From Salegentibacter sp. R32 (lineage in GTDB: Bacteria; Bacteroidota; Bacteroidia; Flavobacteriales; Flavobacteriaceae): 64,000 bases of DNA. This document shows positions 7,001 to 14,723 of the stretch, one piece after another (the first letter of the stretch is position 1; each line of letters starts with the position of its first letter). The stretch spans positions 23,435-87,434 of the forward strand of contig NZ_RXOM01000017.1 in assembly GCF_008692195.1 (NCBI RefSeq), in the 5' to 3' direction. A model generated the notes under the pieces. That model was not told the DNA's origin. It did not search any database and saw nothing but the letters and a program-made list of their open reading frames with translations. The position numbers and the translations under genes were made by a program.

Positions 7001-7370
7001 GATCTGAGCCATCATTAATGTACAGATGAATAACCTCATTGTCATTTAAATCGGCACCAGTAACTATAAAATCAGTATATCCATCTTTATTTACATCAAT
7101 TCTGTCGACAGATGCATAACCAAATTGTTCAATTGTTATGGATAATGGAGAATGATTACCATTTAAAAATAAATGTCCTCCCGCGGTATTGTTGTAGTTC
7201 TCATCATAGCCAGCCATTATAAGTTGCGTTCCGGCTACAGTGTAAGAAGGGATCCATTTGGCTTCTCCGTAAATGAGGCCTTGTAGATTAGCTATTTCAT
7301 CAAATTGCTGAGCGTATATATTAAAGCAAATCAAGGCAATAATAAACTGCAAAATGTTCTTATTTTTCAT
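4077..7370 (-). CDS. Secreted multidomain protein: FG-GAP/VCBS repeats, FISUMP domain, fibronectin-like repeats, T9SS sorting domain
   Basis: 1097 residues. A signal peptide ends near IYAQQ. Residues about 30-400 hold at least six VCBS/FG-GAP units with calcium-type D-x-N/D-x-D-G motifs (DVNKDGYTDF, DFDGDGYDDF, DANNDSYPDV, DYDNDGDLDI, DYNNDGLMDI, DIDIDGDLDL), predicted to fold as a beta-propeller. A Fibrobacter-type paralogous domain follows (VWLQQNLG ... NWRLPTEQEW, about 415-620). Then come three nearly identical 98-residue fibronectin-III-like units and a fourth diverged one. The last 75 residues are a type A T9SS sorting domain: I-Y-P-N-P-T, then G-M-Y-I-L-K and a basic end. Expected at the cell surface or secreted, probably adhesive. 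A -7-like box lies upstream at 7406-7399. Confidence 0.85.
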   Translation of the reverse strand: MKNKNILQFIIALICFNIYAQQFDEIANLQGLIYGEAKWIPSYTVAGTQLIMAGYDENYNNTAGGHLFLNGNHSPLSITIEQFGYASVDRIDVNKDGYTDFIVTGADLNDNEVIHLYINDGSDQFTQKILPHPGITTGKLRVKDFDGDGYDDFIITGMQGFSYIAKLYINDGNENFVEETTPFFGNTYGDITIFDANNDSYPDVLLTGFNDSATPDTKLYLNNGNAYFSEQTSAGLPGIYFSATNAGDYDNDGDLDILMTGFNTSYMPYTAIYNNDGQGNFSIDNTINLKQLYWGVADFIDYNNDGLMDIFLTGTDTNNDAHAILYTNTNGSFTLNPTSTNNLSGTYISSSDWFDIDIDGDLDLVLTGLDTKMNAITKVYENKLDPNQCNGDLPGTTVGDTECISFTYQGNTVEYTSVRAADGNVWLQQNLGSKQIASTATDTDAFGDLFQWGRWDDGHQLRNSSISTTTLNPNNPIGLNGGTSEFYSTTPSWWKNGASSDTWEAETPTDVTSTNGCDPCKELGDNWRLPTEQEWQAVITAENITDIPSAFSSNLKLTVAGARGSNGIYNDGAKGYYWSKTPSSNSDFAKYVYYSDFIVNASAGGYREQGASIRCIYAQPAPCDAPTALILNQATTTTANINFTASADASNGYEWLLMPQGNTPDLNTAIQNGTIATGNSNVNITGLTPNTGYSLYIKSDCTTTTSQWSTVLDFSTLAETCEAPTALVINQATTTIANISFTASADASNGYEWLLMPQGNTPDLNTAIQNGTIAAGNSNVNITGLTPNTGYSLYIKSNCTTTTSQWSTVLDFSTLAETCEAPTALVANQATTTTANISFTASADASNGYEWLLMPQGNTPDLNTAIQNGTIAAGNSNVNITGLTPTTNYSFYIKSNCANNSSQWTSPFDFSTQEESCEEPISLKVENIYEGNVAISWIEPNETSNILFYKWLLVHKNDDPKDENKILHQGQVTVGHHTLNLSGVEKGNYVLYLSSDCGSLNSESSSIPFTIEALGLSSDNKDLAITIYPNPTNNQVHIDTNSIIQQIKLYSLNGRLIKTLPIQKNQYSLSLAELANGMYILKIYTQKSISVKRLVKK
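4623..5504 (-). repeat. Three tandem 294-bp coding repeats (98-residue fibronectin-like units)
   Basis: Units at 5504-5211, 5210-4917 and 4916-4623, each starting with the C-x-A-P-T-A-L codons. The DNA is almost identical between units (for example the stretch encoding EWLLMPQGNTPDLNTAIQNG), pointing to recent duplication or gene conversion; unit 3 diverges only in its last third. Confidence 0.9.
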
Positions 7371-7398
7371 AAACTATTTGTTTTTATTTAGACTGGTT

Positions 7399-7406
7399 CA
7401 AAACTA
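7399..7406 (-). promoter_or_regulatory. Predicted -7 box of the large T9SS protein gene
   Basis: TAGTTTTG on the minus strand matches TAnnTTTG exactly, 28 bases before the ATG at 7370. No TTG is present at the expected -33 distance. Confidence 0.4.
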
Positions 7407-7494
7407 AATAGTTTGTATTCGCTATAGATGAGTTAAAATCGATGAACATTATCGCAAAAAACGATTGGATATGTAAAAAGAAGTGATCAAAGGT

Positions 7495-8394
7495 CTAATG
7501 TTTTTCCAAGCTGCTAATGATCTCTGATTTAATAACTTTAATGAGTCGTTCTTTTTGAAAGAACCGCGGGCTTATAAAACTAACCTGTTGCTTCATTAAT
7601 GGATGTTTAATGAACTTTATTCGGTTTTTTTTGTAATGAGGTAAAAAATGAAGCATGGTTTTAGGGAATAGACTTAATCCTCCCGAGTAGTCGATTATTT
7701 TGCGAATGGTTTCTAACGATCCTTTTGAAAAGTAATATGATTTTGTGCTGCATAAATTTTTATCATTGGTCTCGTTTATGAAATGTTGCCTAAATAATCC
7801 GGTTAAATCATGATGAAAGGTTATTTCATCAAAGGGGATTTCGTGAAATTGTACGATATCTTGAGTAAATAAGTAATGATTTGGACTTACATATAAAATG
7901 AACTCTTCTTCGTATAAAAAAGATTCATAATATCCTGAATTTTTTAATGAGTTTATTCCAATAGCTCCATCTAATTGATGAGTAGCTAGCATCTCATCAA
8001 GTTCGTGGTTTCCTACTTCATTAATCGAAAGTTGAATACTGGGATACTTTGTGGCAATTTTATCTATAAATAAGGGTAAAATATATGGAGCTAAACCAGA
8101 TAAAAGCCCTAAGGTAAATTTTCCTTCAGGGAGATTATCTTTCTTTTTGGCAGTCACTGAAAATTCATCTGCTTTATGCAATAATTCCTGAGCGAGTAAC
8201 ATAAGTTCTTTTCCTTTATCGGTGGTTTCAACCGGCGTGCGAGAACGATCAAAAATAATTGTATTAAACTCCAACTCTAAGCGTTGTACTTCTTTGCTTA
8301 GAGTAGATTGTGCAATTTGGCAATGATCTGCAGCTCTTGTAAAGTTTTTAAACCGATCAATAGCAATGATATAACGTAATTGGTTAAAATTCAT
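7495..8394 (-). CDS. LysR family transcriptional regulator
   Basis: 299 residues, the usual LysR length. The N-terminal winged HTH is clear: MNFNQLRYIIAIDRFKNFTR, then A-A-D-H-C-Q-I-A-Q-S-T-L-S-K-E-V-Q-R-L-E. Residues about 90-290 are the periplasmic-binding-protein-like effector domain (F-T-L-G-L-L-S-G-L-A-P-Y-I-L-P at its start), which in the OxyR-like branch senses a small molecule or redox state. It is not divergent from an obvious target: the next gene upstream is 667 bases away and reads the same direction, so its regulon cannot be read from context. No terminator is evident downstream. Confidence 0.85.
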   Translation of the reverse strand: MNFNQLRYIIAIDRFKNFTRAADHCQIAQSTLSKEVQRLELEFNTIIFDRSRTPVETTDKGKELMLLAQELLHKADEFSVTAKKKDNLPEGKFTLGLLSGLAPYILPLFIDKIATKYPSIQLSINEVGNHELDEMLATHQLDGAIGINSLKNSGYYESFLYEEEFILYVSPNHYLFTQDIVQFHEIPFDEITFHHDLTGLFRQHFINETNDKNLCSTKSYYFSKGSLETIRKIIDYSGGLSLFPKTMLHFLPHYKKNRIKFIKHPLMKQQVSFISPRFFQKERLIKVIKSEIISSLEKH

Positions 8395-9061
8395 TTCGAG
8401 TGGAAATCAGAATAAGATTGTTTTATTTGGCTTAACGAATAATCAGATATTTTTTAATGTCACGTTAAAAGGTTGAGGTGTATAATAGGCACAATCTTCT
8501 ACTATTTGCTGAATATTCTTGTGGGTGTAATACAGCTTTTTTATAACTGGGTTTTTTTAATAACAATTGCATAAGTTTTCTAGATATAAAATTATTTCTT
8601 AAGGTATAAGTGCATTGATTGTACTTATATTAATTGTTTACAAAGCTAATTATTTATATTTAATCTAAATAAACTTTTTTATGCTATGAAATGTTTTAGT
8701 GTTACAATTTTGTAAACTCAATAGTGAGTATAGTAGACCAACTAATTTAGTAAAATAGGTAACTAGCGAATAAACATATGATTAAACAATCTTGGAAATG
8801 ATAAGCTTAAAAGAGACGCATATTTTTAGAAAATGGTCTTACCAAATAAAATATATCAAAGTCTTAAATAATTTTAATATCTCTTGATAACCTTATTATG
8901 AAATAGAATTTTCTACAGGTATTTTTCAACTAACACACGAAAAAACAAGAATTAATAGAAGAGGGAATCGTTTATCGTCAAGAAACATCTGTGCGAAATA
9001 TTTAACTTGTTGAGGCATTTTTGATCACTTGAGAAAATTGGAGTTAAAACAGTAAAATAAA
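8395..9061. other. 667-bp gap with a possible degraded HxlR-type regulator remnant
   Basis: Very AT-rich, no intact gene. On the plus strand 8946-9005 reads Q-E-L-I-E-E-G-I-V-Y-R-Q-E-T before a stop, which resembles the L-x-E-L-E-E-x-G-I-V-x-R segment of HxlR regulators; a segment in another frame just before it (8897-8945) reads E-F-S-T-G-I-F-Q-L-T. This could be a decayed gene with frameshifts, but the match is short. No promoter or hairpin stands out elsewhere in the gap. Confidence 0.25.
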
Positions 9062-9661
9062 CTAAAGATTTAAAGTTATCTCTTTCTTCTTCAACTTTAC
9101 AAACTCTTCCAATTCTTGAAAAAAAGAAGAAAACTCATTTTCAAATTCAGGATAAAACTCTTTTAATTCCTTTACCGATTCCTGCATTTTTGTTTTTCCT
9201 TTTACCCGATGGTTCATCTGGGTAAGTATTTTTTCAATTCCGTTAATTTCAGCATAACTCAATAACCAGTTATCACTCACCATATACGGATAAAAGTTTT
9301 GTACCCGTTTAGGGAGCACTTCAAAATTATACTTCAGCATTAAGTAAAAATCTTCTACATAAACACTAAGCCGGGTAGTGTGGTAATCTTGCCAGTTTTT
9401 AGCTAGAAAATGGTCATACAGCACATCGACGATTACCGAAGAATAGTGACGGTATTTTTTGAATAAGCGATGTTTACTTTCGTAAACAATGGGGTGCGAA
9501 TCGGTAAACGTGTCTATTTCCCGATGCAGCATAATTCCGTTTTGTATGGCTTTGGGATATTTCTTAAATGCCTTTCCTTTTACAGAGTCGGCTATAAAAT
9601 TTCCTATCTTCAGTAGGTTGTCATCGTCTCCTGAAAGGTAAATGTGGGCCAGATAATTCAT
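9062..9661 (-). CDS. Acyl carrier protein phosphodiesterase-like protein (AcpH/DUF479)
   Basis: 199 residues from MNYLAHIYLSGDDDNLLKIG. This opening, the GNFIADSVKG segment, the HREIDTFTDSHP motif and V-D-V-L-Y-D-H-F-L-A are typical of AcpH, an HD-like metal-dependent enzyme that removes 4-phosphopantetheine from acyl carrier protein. Flavobacterial members often lack direct assays, so the substrate is inferred. The frame stays open to 9763, but that extension crosses the glmM promoter and start; a TTG-N20-TACTTTAG promoter (9697-9667) ends only 5 bases before the ATG at 9661, which both fixes the start and suggests a nearly leaderless mRNA. Divergent from glmM. Confidence 0.85.
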   Translation of the reverse strand: MNYLAHIYLSGDDDNLLKIGNFIADSVKGKAFKKYPKAIQNGIMLHREIDTFTDSHPIVYESKHRLFKKYRHYSSVIVDVLYDHFLAKNWQDYHTTRLSVYVEDFYLMLKYNFEVLPKRVQNFYPYMVSDNWLLSYAEINGIEKILTQMNHRVKGKTKMQESVKELKEFYPEFENEFSSFFQELEEFVKLKKKEITLNL

Positions 9662-9666
9662 AGCTT

Positions 9667-9697
9667 CTAAAGTACGTTTAATAATAACTTCATACAA
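9667..9697 (-). promoter_or_regulatory. Predicted promoter of acpH-like gene
   Basis: TTG (9697-9695), 20-base spacer, TACTTTAG (9674-9667; 7/8 match to TAnnTTTG). Only 5 bases separate the box from the ATG. Confidence 0.55.
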
Positions 9698-9702
9698 GCT
9701 TT

Positions 9703-9732
9703 TTGCTTCCGAACTGAATACGTGTATCTTTG
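9703..9732 (+). promoter_or_regulatory. Predicted promoter of glmM
   Basis: TTG (9703-9705), exactly 19 bases, TATCTTTG (9725-9732): a perfect Bacteroidota -33/-7 promoter, 24 bases before the glmM ATG. Confidence 0.8.
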
Positions 9733-9756
9733 CTTCACTAATCAAAGAAAAATAGA

Positions 9757-11145
9757 ATGACACTTATAAAATCAATCTCAGGAATCCGAGGAACCATCGG
9801 TGGAAATGTAGGCGATAATTTAACCCCTATTGATGCCGTTAAATTTGCTTCGGCCTACGGTACCTGGGTAAAAAATCAAGTTGAAAAAGACGAATACCGC
9901 GTAGTTGTAGGACGTGATGCAAGAATTTCTGGAGAGATGATCCAGCAATTGGTGATGAATACCTTGGTAGGATTGGGCATTCATGTAATAGATGTAGGAC
10001 TTTCTACAACTCCAACGGTAGAAATGGCCGTACCGATGGAACACGCGGATGGCGGAATTATCTTAACCGCGAGCCACAACCCCAAACAATGGAATGCCTT
10101 AAAATTGTTGAATGAAAAAGGGGAGTTCCTTAATGGGGAAGAAGGAGCTAAGATTTTGGAAATTGCCGAAAGTGATCACATTGCTTTTGCTGAAGTAGAT
10201 GAATTAGGGGAAATTACCAGAAACGATGCGTATATCGATTTGCATATTGAAGAGATTATCAACTCTAAATGGGTAGATGTAGAAGCCATAAAAGCAGCTA
10301 AGTTGAAAGTGGTGGTCGATGCGGTAAATTCAACCGGAGGTATTGCGATTCCAAGATTGTTAGATGAATTAGGGGTTGAAGTCGTAAAATTATATTGTGA
10401 ACCTAACGGACAGTTTCCGCACAACCCAGAACCTTTAAAAGAACATTTAGGGGATATTTGCGAATTGGTAGTCAAGGAAAATGCAGATTTTGGAATTGTG
10501 GTAGATCCTGATGTAGACCGTTTAGCGTTTATTGATGAAAAAGGAAATATGTTTGGCGAAGAATACACCTTGGTAGCGGTGGCCGATTATATTTTAGGCA
10601 AAGAAAAAGGGAATACGGTGAGTAATCTTTCTTCTTCGCGTGCCTTACGTGATGTTACCGAAAAGCATGGAGGTACCTATCAAGCCAGTGCGGTAGGAGA
10701 GGTGAATGTGGTTACCTTAATGAAGGAAATCAATGCCATTATTGGCGGTGAAGGAAATGGCGGAATCATTTTCCCTGAATTTCATTACGGAAGGGATAGT
10801 TTAGTAGGGGCTGCTTTATTCTTAACGCATTTAGCCGAAAAGAAAATTACAGTGTCTGAATTACGCGAAGAATATCCGGCGTATTTTATGAGCAAAAATA
10901 AAATACAGTTAACTCCGGAATTAGATGTAGATGCTATTTTGGTGGAAATGGAAAAGAAATATGTATCTGAAGAAGTTTCGACTGTAGATGGCGTGAAAAT
11001 AGATTTTCCGGAAAATTGGGTTCACCTTAGAAAATCGAATACCGAACCCATCATTAGGATTTATACAGAAGCAAAATCACAACAAGAAGCTGATGAGCTT
11101 GCCGATAAAATTATGATGGAAATTAAAGCAATTGCAGGAATTTAA
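9757..11145 (+). CDS. glmM: Phosphoglucosamine mutase
   Basis: 462 residues, standard length for the alpha-D-phosphohexomutase family. All four functional loops are present: the phosphoserine loop TASHNP with Ser106, the metal loop D-P-D-V-D-R-L, the sugar-specificity loop GEGNGG (with the Asn-Gly typical of the glucosamine/mannose branch in Bacteroidota), and the phosphate-binding R-K-S-N-T-E-P-I-I-R near the C-terminus. It converts glucosamine-6-phosphate to glucosamine-1-phosphate for UDP-GlcNAc, peptidoglycan and lipid A. Phosphomannomutase activity cannot be excluded by sequence alone. It has its own promoter and a strong terminator. Confidence 0.88.
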   Translation: MTLIKSISGIRGTIGGNVGDNLTPIDAVKFASAYGTWVKNQVEKDEYRVVVGRDARISGEMIQQLVMNTLVGLGIHVIDVGLSTTPTVEMAVPMEHADGGIILTASHNPKQWNALKLLNEKGEFLNGEEGAKILEIAESDHIAFAEVDELGEITRNDAYIDLHIEEIINSKWVDVEAIKAAKLKVVVDAVNSTGGIAIPRLLDELGVEVVKLYCEPNGQFPHNPEPLKEHLGDICELVVKENADFGIVVDPDVDRLAFIDEKGNMFGEEYTLVAVADYILGKEKGNTVSNLSSSRALRDVTEKHGGTYQASAVGEVNVVTLMKEINAIIGGEGNGGIIFPEFHYGRDSLVGAALFLTHLAEKKITVSELREEYPAYFMSKNKIQLTPELDVDAILVEMEKKYVSEEVSTVDGVKIDFPENWVHLRKSNTEPIIRIYTEAKSQQEADELADKIMMEIKAIAGI

Positions 11146-11160
11146 TCTAATAATACGATT

Positions 11161-11201
11161 CCATAAAAAAGGCTTTTCATTTAGAAAAGCCTTTTTTATG
11201 G
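11161..11201. terminator. Strong terminator after glmM
   Basis: Perfect 18-bp inverted repeat (11161-11178 with 11184-11201) around a 5-base loop, A-rich on one side and T-rich on the other, so it may act in both directions. Confidence 0.9.
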
Positions 11202-11300
11202 AATGTTTGTAATGAATTACAAGAAGAAACCGTCACCATTGACCGTCCGACAGGTTTAATTCAGGGTCTCAACCTTAAGATTTCGTTTTTCGAGATAGAA

Positions 11301-11353
11301 TGAGATTCCGGGTCAACACTTCGACAAGTTCAGTGTGACAGTACGGAATGACG
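11301..11353. repeat. REP-like palindromic intergenic element
   Basis: Outer arms ATTCCG / CGGAAT and inner arms GTCAACACT / AGTGTGAC surround TTCGACAAGTTC. The sequence resembles the CACTGAACTTGTCGAAGTG class of dispersed flavobacterial repeats. It occupies most of the gap between glmM and the PNGase F gene. Confidence 0.5.
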
Positions 11354-11409
11354 AAAATACCAATAGTTAAAAAATTACAGACAATCATTTTTTATTTTAA
11401 AGCTGTTAT

Positions 11410-12765
11410 TTAGTCGTTTACGATAGGTTTATCAATTTCAGTATTACTTTTTACCACTACAAAAGTACTGGTGGCGTAATAAGCATCTCCATTTCCTCCG
11501 TTATTGGTCCAGTCTTCATAATCATACTCATAAGCAAAGGTATTACCTGCCATATCCTCATTAAAATTATCGATACGGGTAGGCACTTCCATTCCGGGGC
11601 ACCATCCCGCCCTATCAGGTTCCCAGTTTCCAGGATCTTGATTGCTAACGGGGTTTTGAGCACAACCAAGCGGACCCATATCATGTTCAAAAGTAGGCGT
11701 GCCATCAATATTAATGTGATGGGTTCTAAAGCACCATTCTGCACAAGGGCGTCCTCCTGTATCGTAAGGAGTGGCGTGCCCCCAGCCGGAAATGATAGTC
11801 CTTAAATGGGTGCTTTCCGCATTTTCAGGTATAGTAACCGATTTATCCAAATCTAAATTGTGAGATACACCATAGGGAACACCATCTATAGAGGAATTAT
11901 TATAAGCCATTACCCGTTCAACAGCATAATAAGGATAATCAGGTTCTGCATATTCATAGTCAAATTCAACAGAGATTAAATAGCCCAAATTATTCCAGCA
12001 TTCTGTTTTTATTTGTAATTCTGTATTTCCGGTTAATAGCGATTTAAAATCGGTCACATCAAATTCAAAACCTCGGGGTAGTTGGCTATTATCATTCCAA
12101 TAAGGTGTAATGTAGCGAGCTATTTCAAAAAACTCTCCGGAAGCATCATCTTTTATTCGTACATTGGCATAAACATCCCACTCATCACAACCTTCTTCAG
12201 GACATCTAAGTTTTACAAACATTTTAATATTCGATACGAGGGTAGGGTTGGTAGGCAAATCAAAGGCTTGGGTAGCGGTTTGGCTGTATCCATCACCAAA
12301 TGCCAATCTTGTGCTATTAAAGGTTTGAACGGTTTCTCCACCGGCAAGACCTTCTCCAATTAAATTGATGGTTTTTTCATCAAAATCTGCACTAGTCACA
12401 CTTATGGTATTAGAAATTTCTCCTAGTTGAGAAGGTTTAAACTTTACTTGAACCGTAATTGAATTATTGAGGTCTTCCGGTGAGATAATTACTTCTTCAC
12501 TAAAATTTTCATTATCTACACTTAAATAAAAATCACCTGAGGTTATTAAAGAAACTTCATTGGTAAAGAATTCTCCAGAAATTTTTACTTCTTTTTGGGT
12601 GGAAGTTCCGATTTCCGTCTGTTCAAAATTTACAATCGATTGGGAGAAACCAATAGTGGTGGGAGGAGTACTCGAATCATCATCACTACAAGATATGATA
12701 GTTGTACTCATAAAAAAGCTCATTAAAACAAGTAGGGATAATATTTTAATTTTTTTTATTTTCAT
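11410..12765 (-). CDS. PNGase F-like peptide-N-glycosidase lipoprotein
   Basis: 451 residues from the ATG at 12765; an in-frame ATG at 12789 adds 8 residues and cannot be excluded. The signal ends in the lipobox I-I-S-C (C26) followed by S-D-D-D, an acidic surface-export type signal. An Ig-like ASPM/Hydin-type domain (about 35-135) precedes two PNGase F domains. Similarity to the Elizabethkingia enzyme is extensive: M-F-V-K-L-R-C-P-E-E-G-C-D-E-W-D, ITPYW, DFKSLL, SSIDGVPYG, CAEWCFR, DRAGWCPGMEVPTRID. Residues equivalent to catalytic Asp60 (CDEWD), Glu118 (K-T-E-C-W) and Glu206 (CAEWC) are retained. It should release intact N-glycans from glycoproteins at the cell surface. Monocistronic, no glycan-use genes adjacent. 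Confidence 0.9.
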   Translation of the reverse strand: MKIKKIKILSLLVLMSFFMSTTIISCSDDDSSTPPTTIGFSQSIVNFEQTEIGTSTQKEVKISGEFFTNEVSLITSGDFYLSVDNENFSEEVIISPEDLNNSITVQVKFKPSQLGEISNTISVTSADFDEKTINLIGEGLAGGETVQTFNSTRLAFGDGYSQTATQAFDLPTNPTLVSNIKMFVKLRCPEEGCDEWDVYANVRIKDDASGEFFEIARYITPYWNDNSQLPRGFEFDVTDFKSLLTGNTELQIKTECWNNLGYLISVEFDYEYAEPDYPYYAVERVMAYNNSSIDGVPYGVSHNLDLDKSVTIPENAESTHLRTIISGWGHATPYDTGGRPCAEWCFRTHHINIDGTPTFEHDMGPLGCAQNPVSNQDPGNWEPDRAGWCPGMEVPTRIDNFNEDMAGNTFAYEYDYEDWTNNGGNGDAYYATSTFVVVKSNTEIDKPIVND

Positions 12766-12838
12766 TAAATTAATATTGAGGTTAGACATATCATTTTAGC
12801 GAAAATAAGTTAAAATTTGTTAATAGTTGATTGATTTT

Positions 12839-13713
12839 TTAAACTCTCTTATGTTTCCACCGCTTGTGCGTCCACAAGTAATATTCGGGTTGTTCCCGTA
12901 TTTGTTCTTCTAAAAGCTGAAAGAACTTTTCTGTAATTTCAAAATCTTGATAATTTTTCGGGTTCTTTGCTAACGGAATTAGCTTAGCAGAATAATAACC
13001 ACGTTTTATTTTTCTTATTTGAAGATATAAAATACCAAATCCCAATTTTTTTGCCATCGACTCAGAACCCGTAAAGGCAGCAGTTTCTCTTCCCATAAAA
13101 TCTACCCAGCACGCATTTTTGGTTCGTTTTGGAGATTGGTCAGAAATCATGTAATAACTCGCTTTTTGTTTATTTGCCTTATTTCTAACCATCGTTGGGA
13201 TCACTTCTTTACTATTAATAAGTGTAGTCCCCAAATTAGCTCGAATGTCTTTAATGAGCTTATCGAAATATTCATTTTTAATTTTCTTATAAATAGCATA
13301 AGCTTTATTATGGGTTTCATAGAAGTTGATGGCCGTTGCCCATTCGTAACTTGCATAATGACCGCACATCACGATCGCTCCGTTGCATTGCTTTTCAAAT
13401 TTCACCAATTCTTCTATATCCTCATATATAAATCGCTTTTTAAGCTGTTGATTAGAGATAGATAAGGTTTTAATCATTTCTAAAAACATATCACACATAT
13501 GTTTGTAGAACTTTTTTTCAATCTGTTTAATTTCTGAAACACTTTTTTCTGGAAAGGATTTTTGAAGGTTATCCCGAACTACCTTTCTACGATAACCAAT
13601 TAAATAATAAACCAATACATAGCAAAAATCTGAAATCCTATAGAAAATAGGGAATGGGAGGATAGAGACCAGCCATAAAATGGGATATATTAAATAAAAA
13701 CAGCTTTTTTCAT
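12839..13713 (-). CDS. LpxL/HtrB-type acyltransferase, apparent frameshift just after the start codon
   Basis: Read from the ATG at 13713 the frame ends after 7 codons, but adding one A to the A6 run (13710-13705) restores M-K-K-S-C-F-Y-L-I-Y-P-I-L-W and an exactly 291-residue protein, the same length as the tandem paralog downstream in coordinates (13793-14668). Uninterrupted coding begins before a TTG at 13615, which would give a 258-residue form lacking the N-terminal membrane segment. The acyltransferase motif H-x4-E is present (GHYASYEW), as is K-R-W-K-H at the C-terminus. The family adds acyl chains to lipid A or ornithine lipids at the inner membrane. A perfect -7 box TATATTTG (13741-13734) precedes the ATG, so that ATG is the native start. 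Confidence 0.75.
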
Positions 13714-13733
13714 ATAAGAGAGTGATAGGCTGT

Positions 13734-13741
13734 CAAATATA
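13734..13741 (-). promoter_or_regulatory. Predicted -7 box of the frameshifted acyltransferase gene
   Basis: TATATTTG on the minus strand, exact TAnnTTTG, ending 20 bases before the ATG at 13713. Confidence 0.5.
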
Positions 13742-13792
13742 GATTTTTATAAAAAAAAAGATGCTAAAATTAAAATATTTATATTTCTGTGG

Positions 13793-14668
13793 CTAACTTT
13801 TTGCGTGTTTCCAACGTTTATGAGACCATAAGTAATATTCTGGTTGGTCTTTTATTTGTTCTTCCAGTAAATAAAAATATTTTTCTGTTAATTGAAAGTC
13901 CTCATATTCTTCGGGATGGTCTGTTAAGGGAATAAACTCAGCGGTATAATGGCCACGCTTTACTTTTTCAATATGTAAATAGGTAAGTGCTAAATCTAAT
14001 CGTTTTGCCAATACCTCACTACCTACAAAAACAGGGACATCTTTACCCATAAAGTTAAGCCAATGTTTAGCTATAGCTCCTTTAGGCGCTTGGTCCGCAA
14101 TCATACCATAGCTGGAAAGTAAACCGGCTTTTTTGTTTTTTAAGATTTGTTTGGGTACCTCTTTGGTAGCCAACATAGTGGTGTGGTGCTTACTTCTTAT
14201 GCGTTTTATAAGACAATCAAAATATTGATTTTTAATTTTCTTGTAAACGCCATAGGCTTTGTAAGTGAGTCCGTAAAAATGAAGTGCGTTCACCCATTCA
14301 TAACTGGCATAATGCCCTAATAAAATAATATGGCTTTTGTTTAATGATTCTAGACGTTGAAGCTCTTCCGGGTTTTTTACCACAAAACGCTTTTTTAATT
14401 CTTGGTCTGAAATGGACATGGTTTTTACCATTTCTAAAAACATATCGCAAAAGTGATGATAAAACTTTTTTTGGATCACATGGATTTCTTCCTTGGTTTT
14501 TTCAGGAAATGCTAATTCTAAATTCGCTTTGACCACTTTTTTTCGATAGCCAACTATATAGTATACAATAAGATATACAACGTCTGAAAACAAGTAAAAA
14601 ATCCTGAAGGGTAAAATGGAGATGAACCACAAAAGAGGGTAGACCGCTAGAAATCCCAATCTTTGCAT
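13793..14668 (-). CDS. LpxL/HtrB-type lysophospholipid acyltransferase
   Basis: 291 residues. An N-terminal hydrophobic segment (YPLLWFISILPFRIFYLFSD) anchors it to the inner membrane, followed by the family core with H-x4-E (LLGHYASYEW), the F-M-G-K-D-V-P-V-F-V-G-S block and a C-terminal S-H-K-R-W-K-H. Members transfer acyl chains from acyl-ACP to lipid A precursors; some Bacteroidota members acylate other lipids, so the acceptor is uncertain. The neighbour at 12839-13713 is a clear tandem duplicate. Divergent from the rhomboid gene with overlapping promoters; a -7 box TATCTTTG (14694-14687) lies 18 bases before the ATG. Confidence 0.85.
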   Translation of the reverse strand: MQRLGFLAVYPLLWFISILPFRIFYLFSDVVYLIVYYIVGYRKKVVKANLELAFPEKTKEEIHVIQKKFYHHFCDMFLEMVKTMSISDQELKKRFVVKNPEELQRLESLNKSHIILLGHYASYEWVNALHFYGLTYKAYGVYKKIKNQYFDCLIKRIRSKHHTTMLATKEVPKQILKNKKAGLLSSYGMIADQAPKGAIAKHWLNFMGKDVPVFVGSEVLAKRLDLALTYLHIEKVKRGHYTAEFIPLTDHPEEYEDFQLTEKYFYLLEEQIKDQPEYYLWSHKRWKHAKS

Positions 14669-14686
14669 GAAAAATAAAAATTTTTA

Positions 14687-14705
14687 CAAAGATATGGTAT
14701 CTTTG
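14687..14705. promoter_or_regulatory. Interlocked divergent promoters of acyltransferase and rhomboid genes
   Basis: Two exact TAnnTTTG boxes face away from each other: TATCTTTG on the minus strand (14694-14687) and TATCTTTG on the plus strand (14698-14705), three bases apart. They set the acyltransferase start at 14668 and argue that the rhomboid starts at 14724, not at the ATG at 14667, which would lie upstream of its own promoter. Confidence 0.6.
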
Positions 14706-14723
14706 GTAGACAAACACGAAGCA

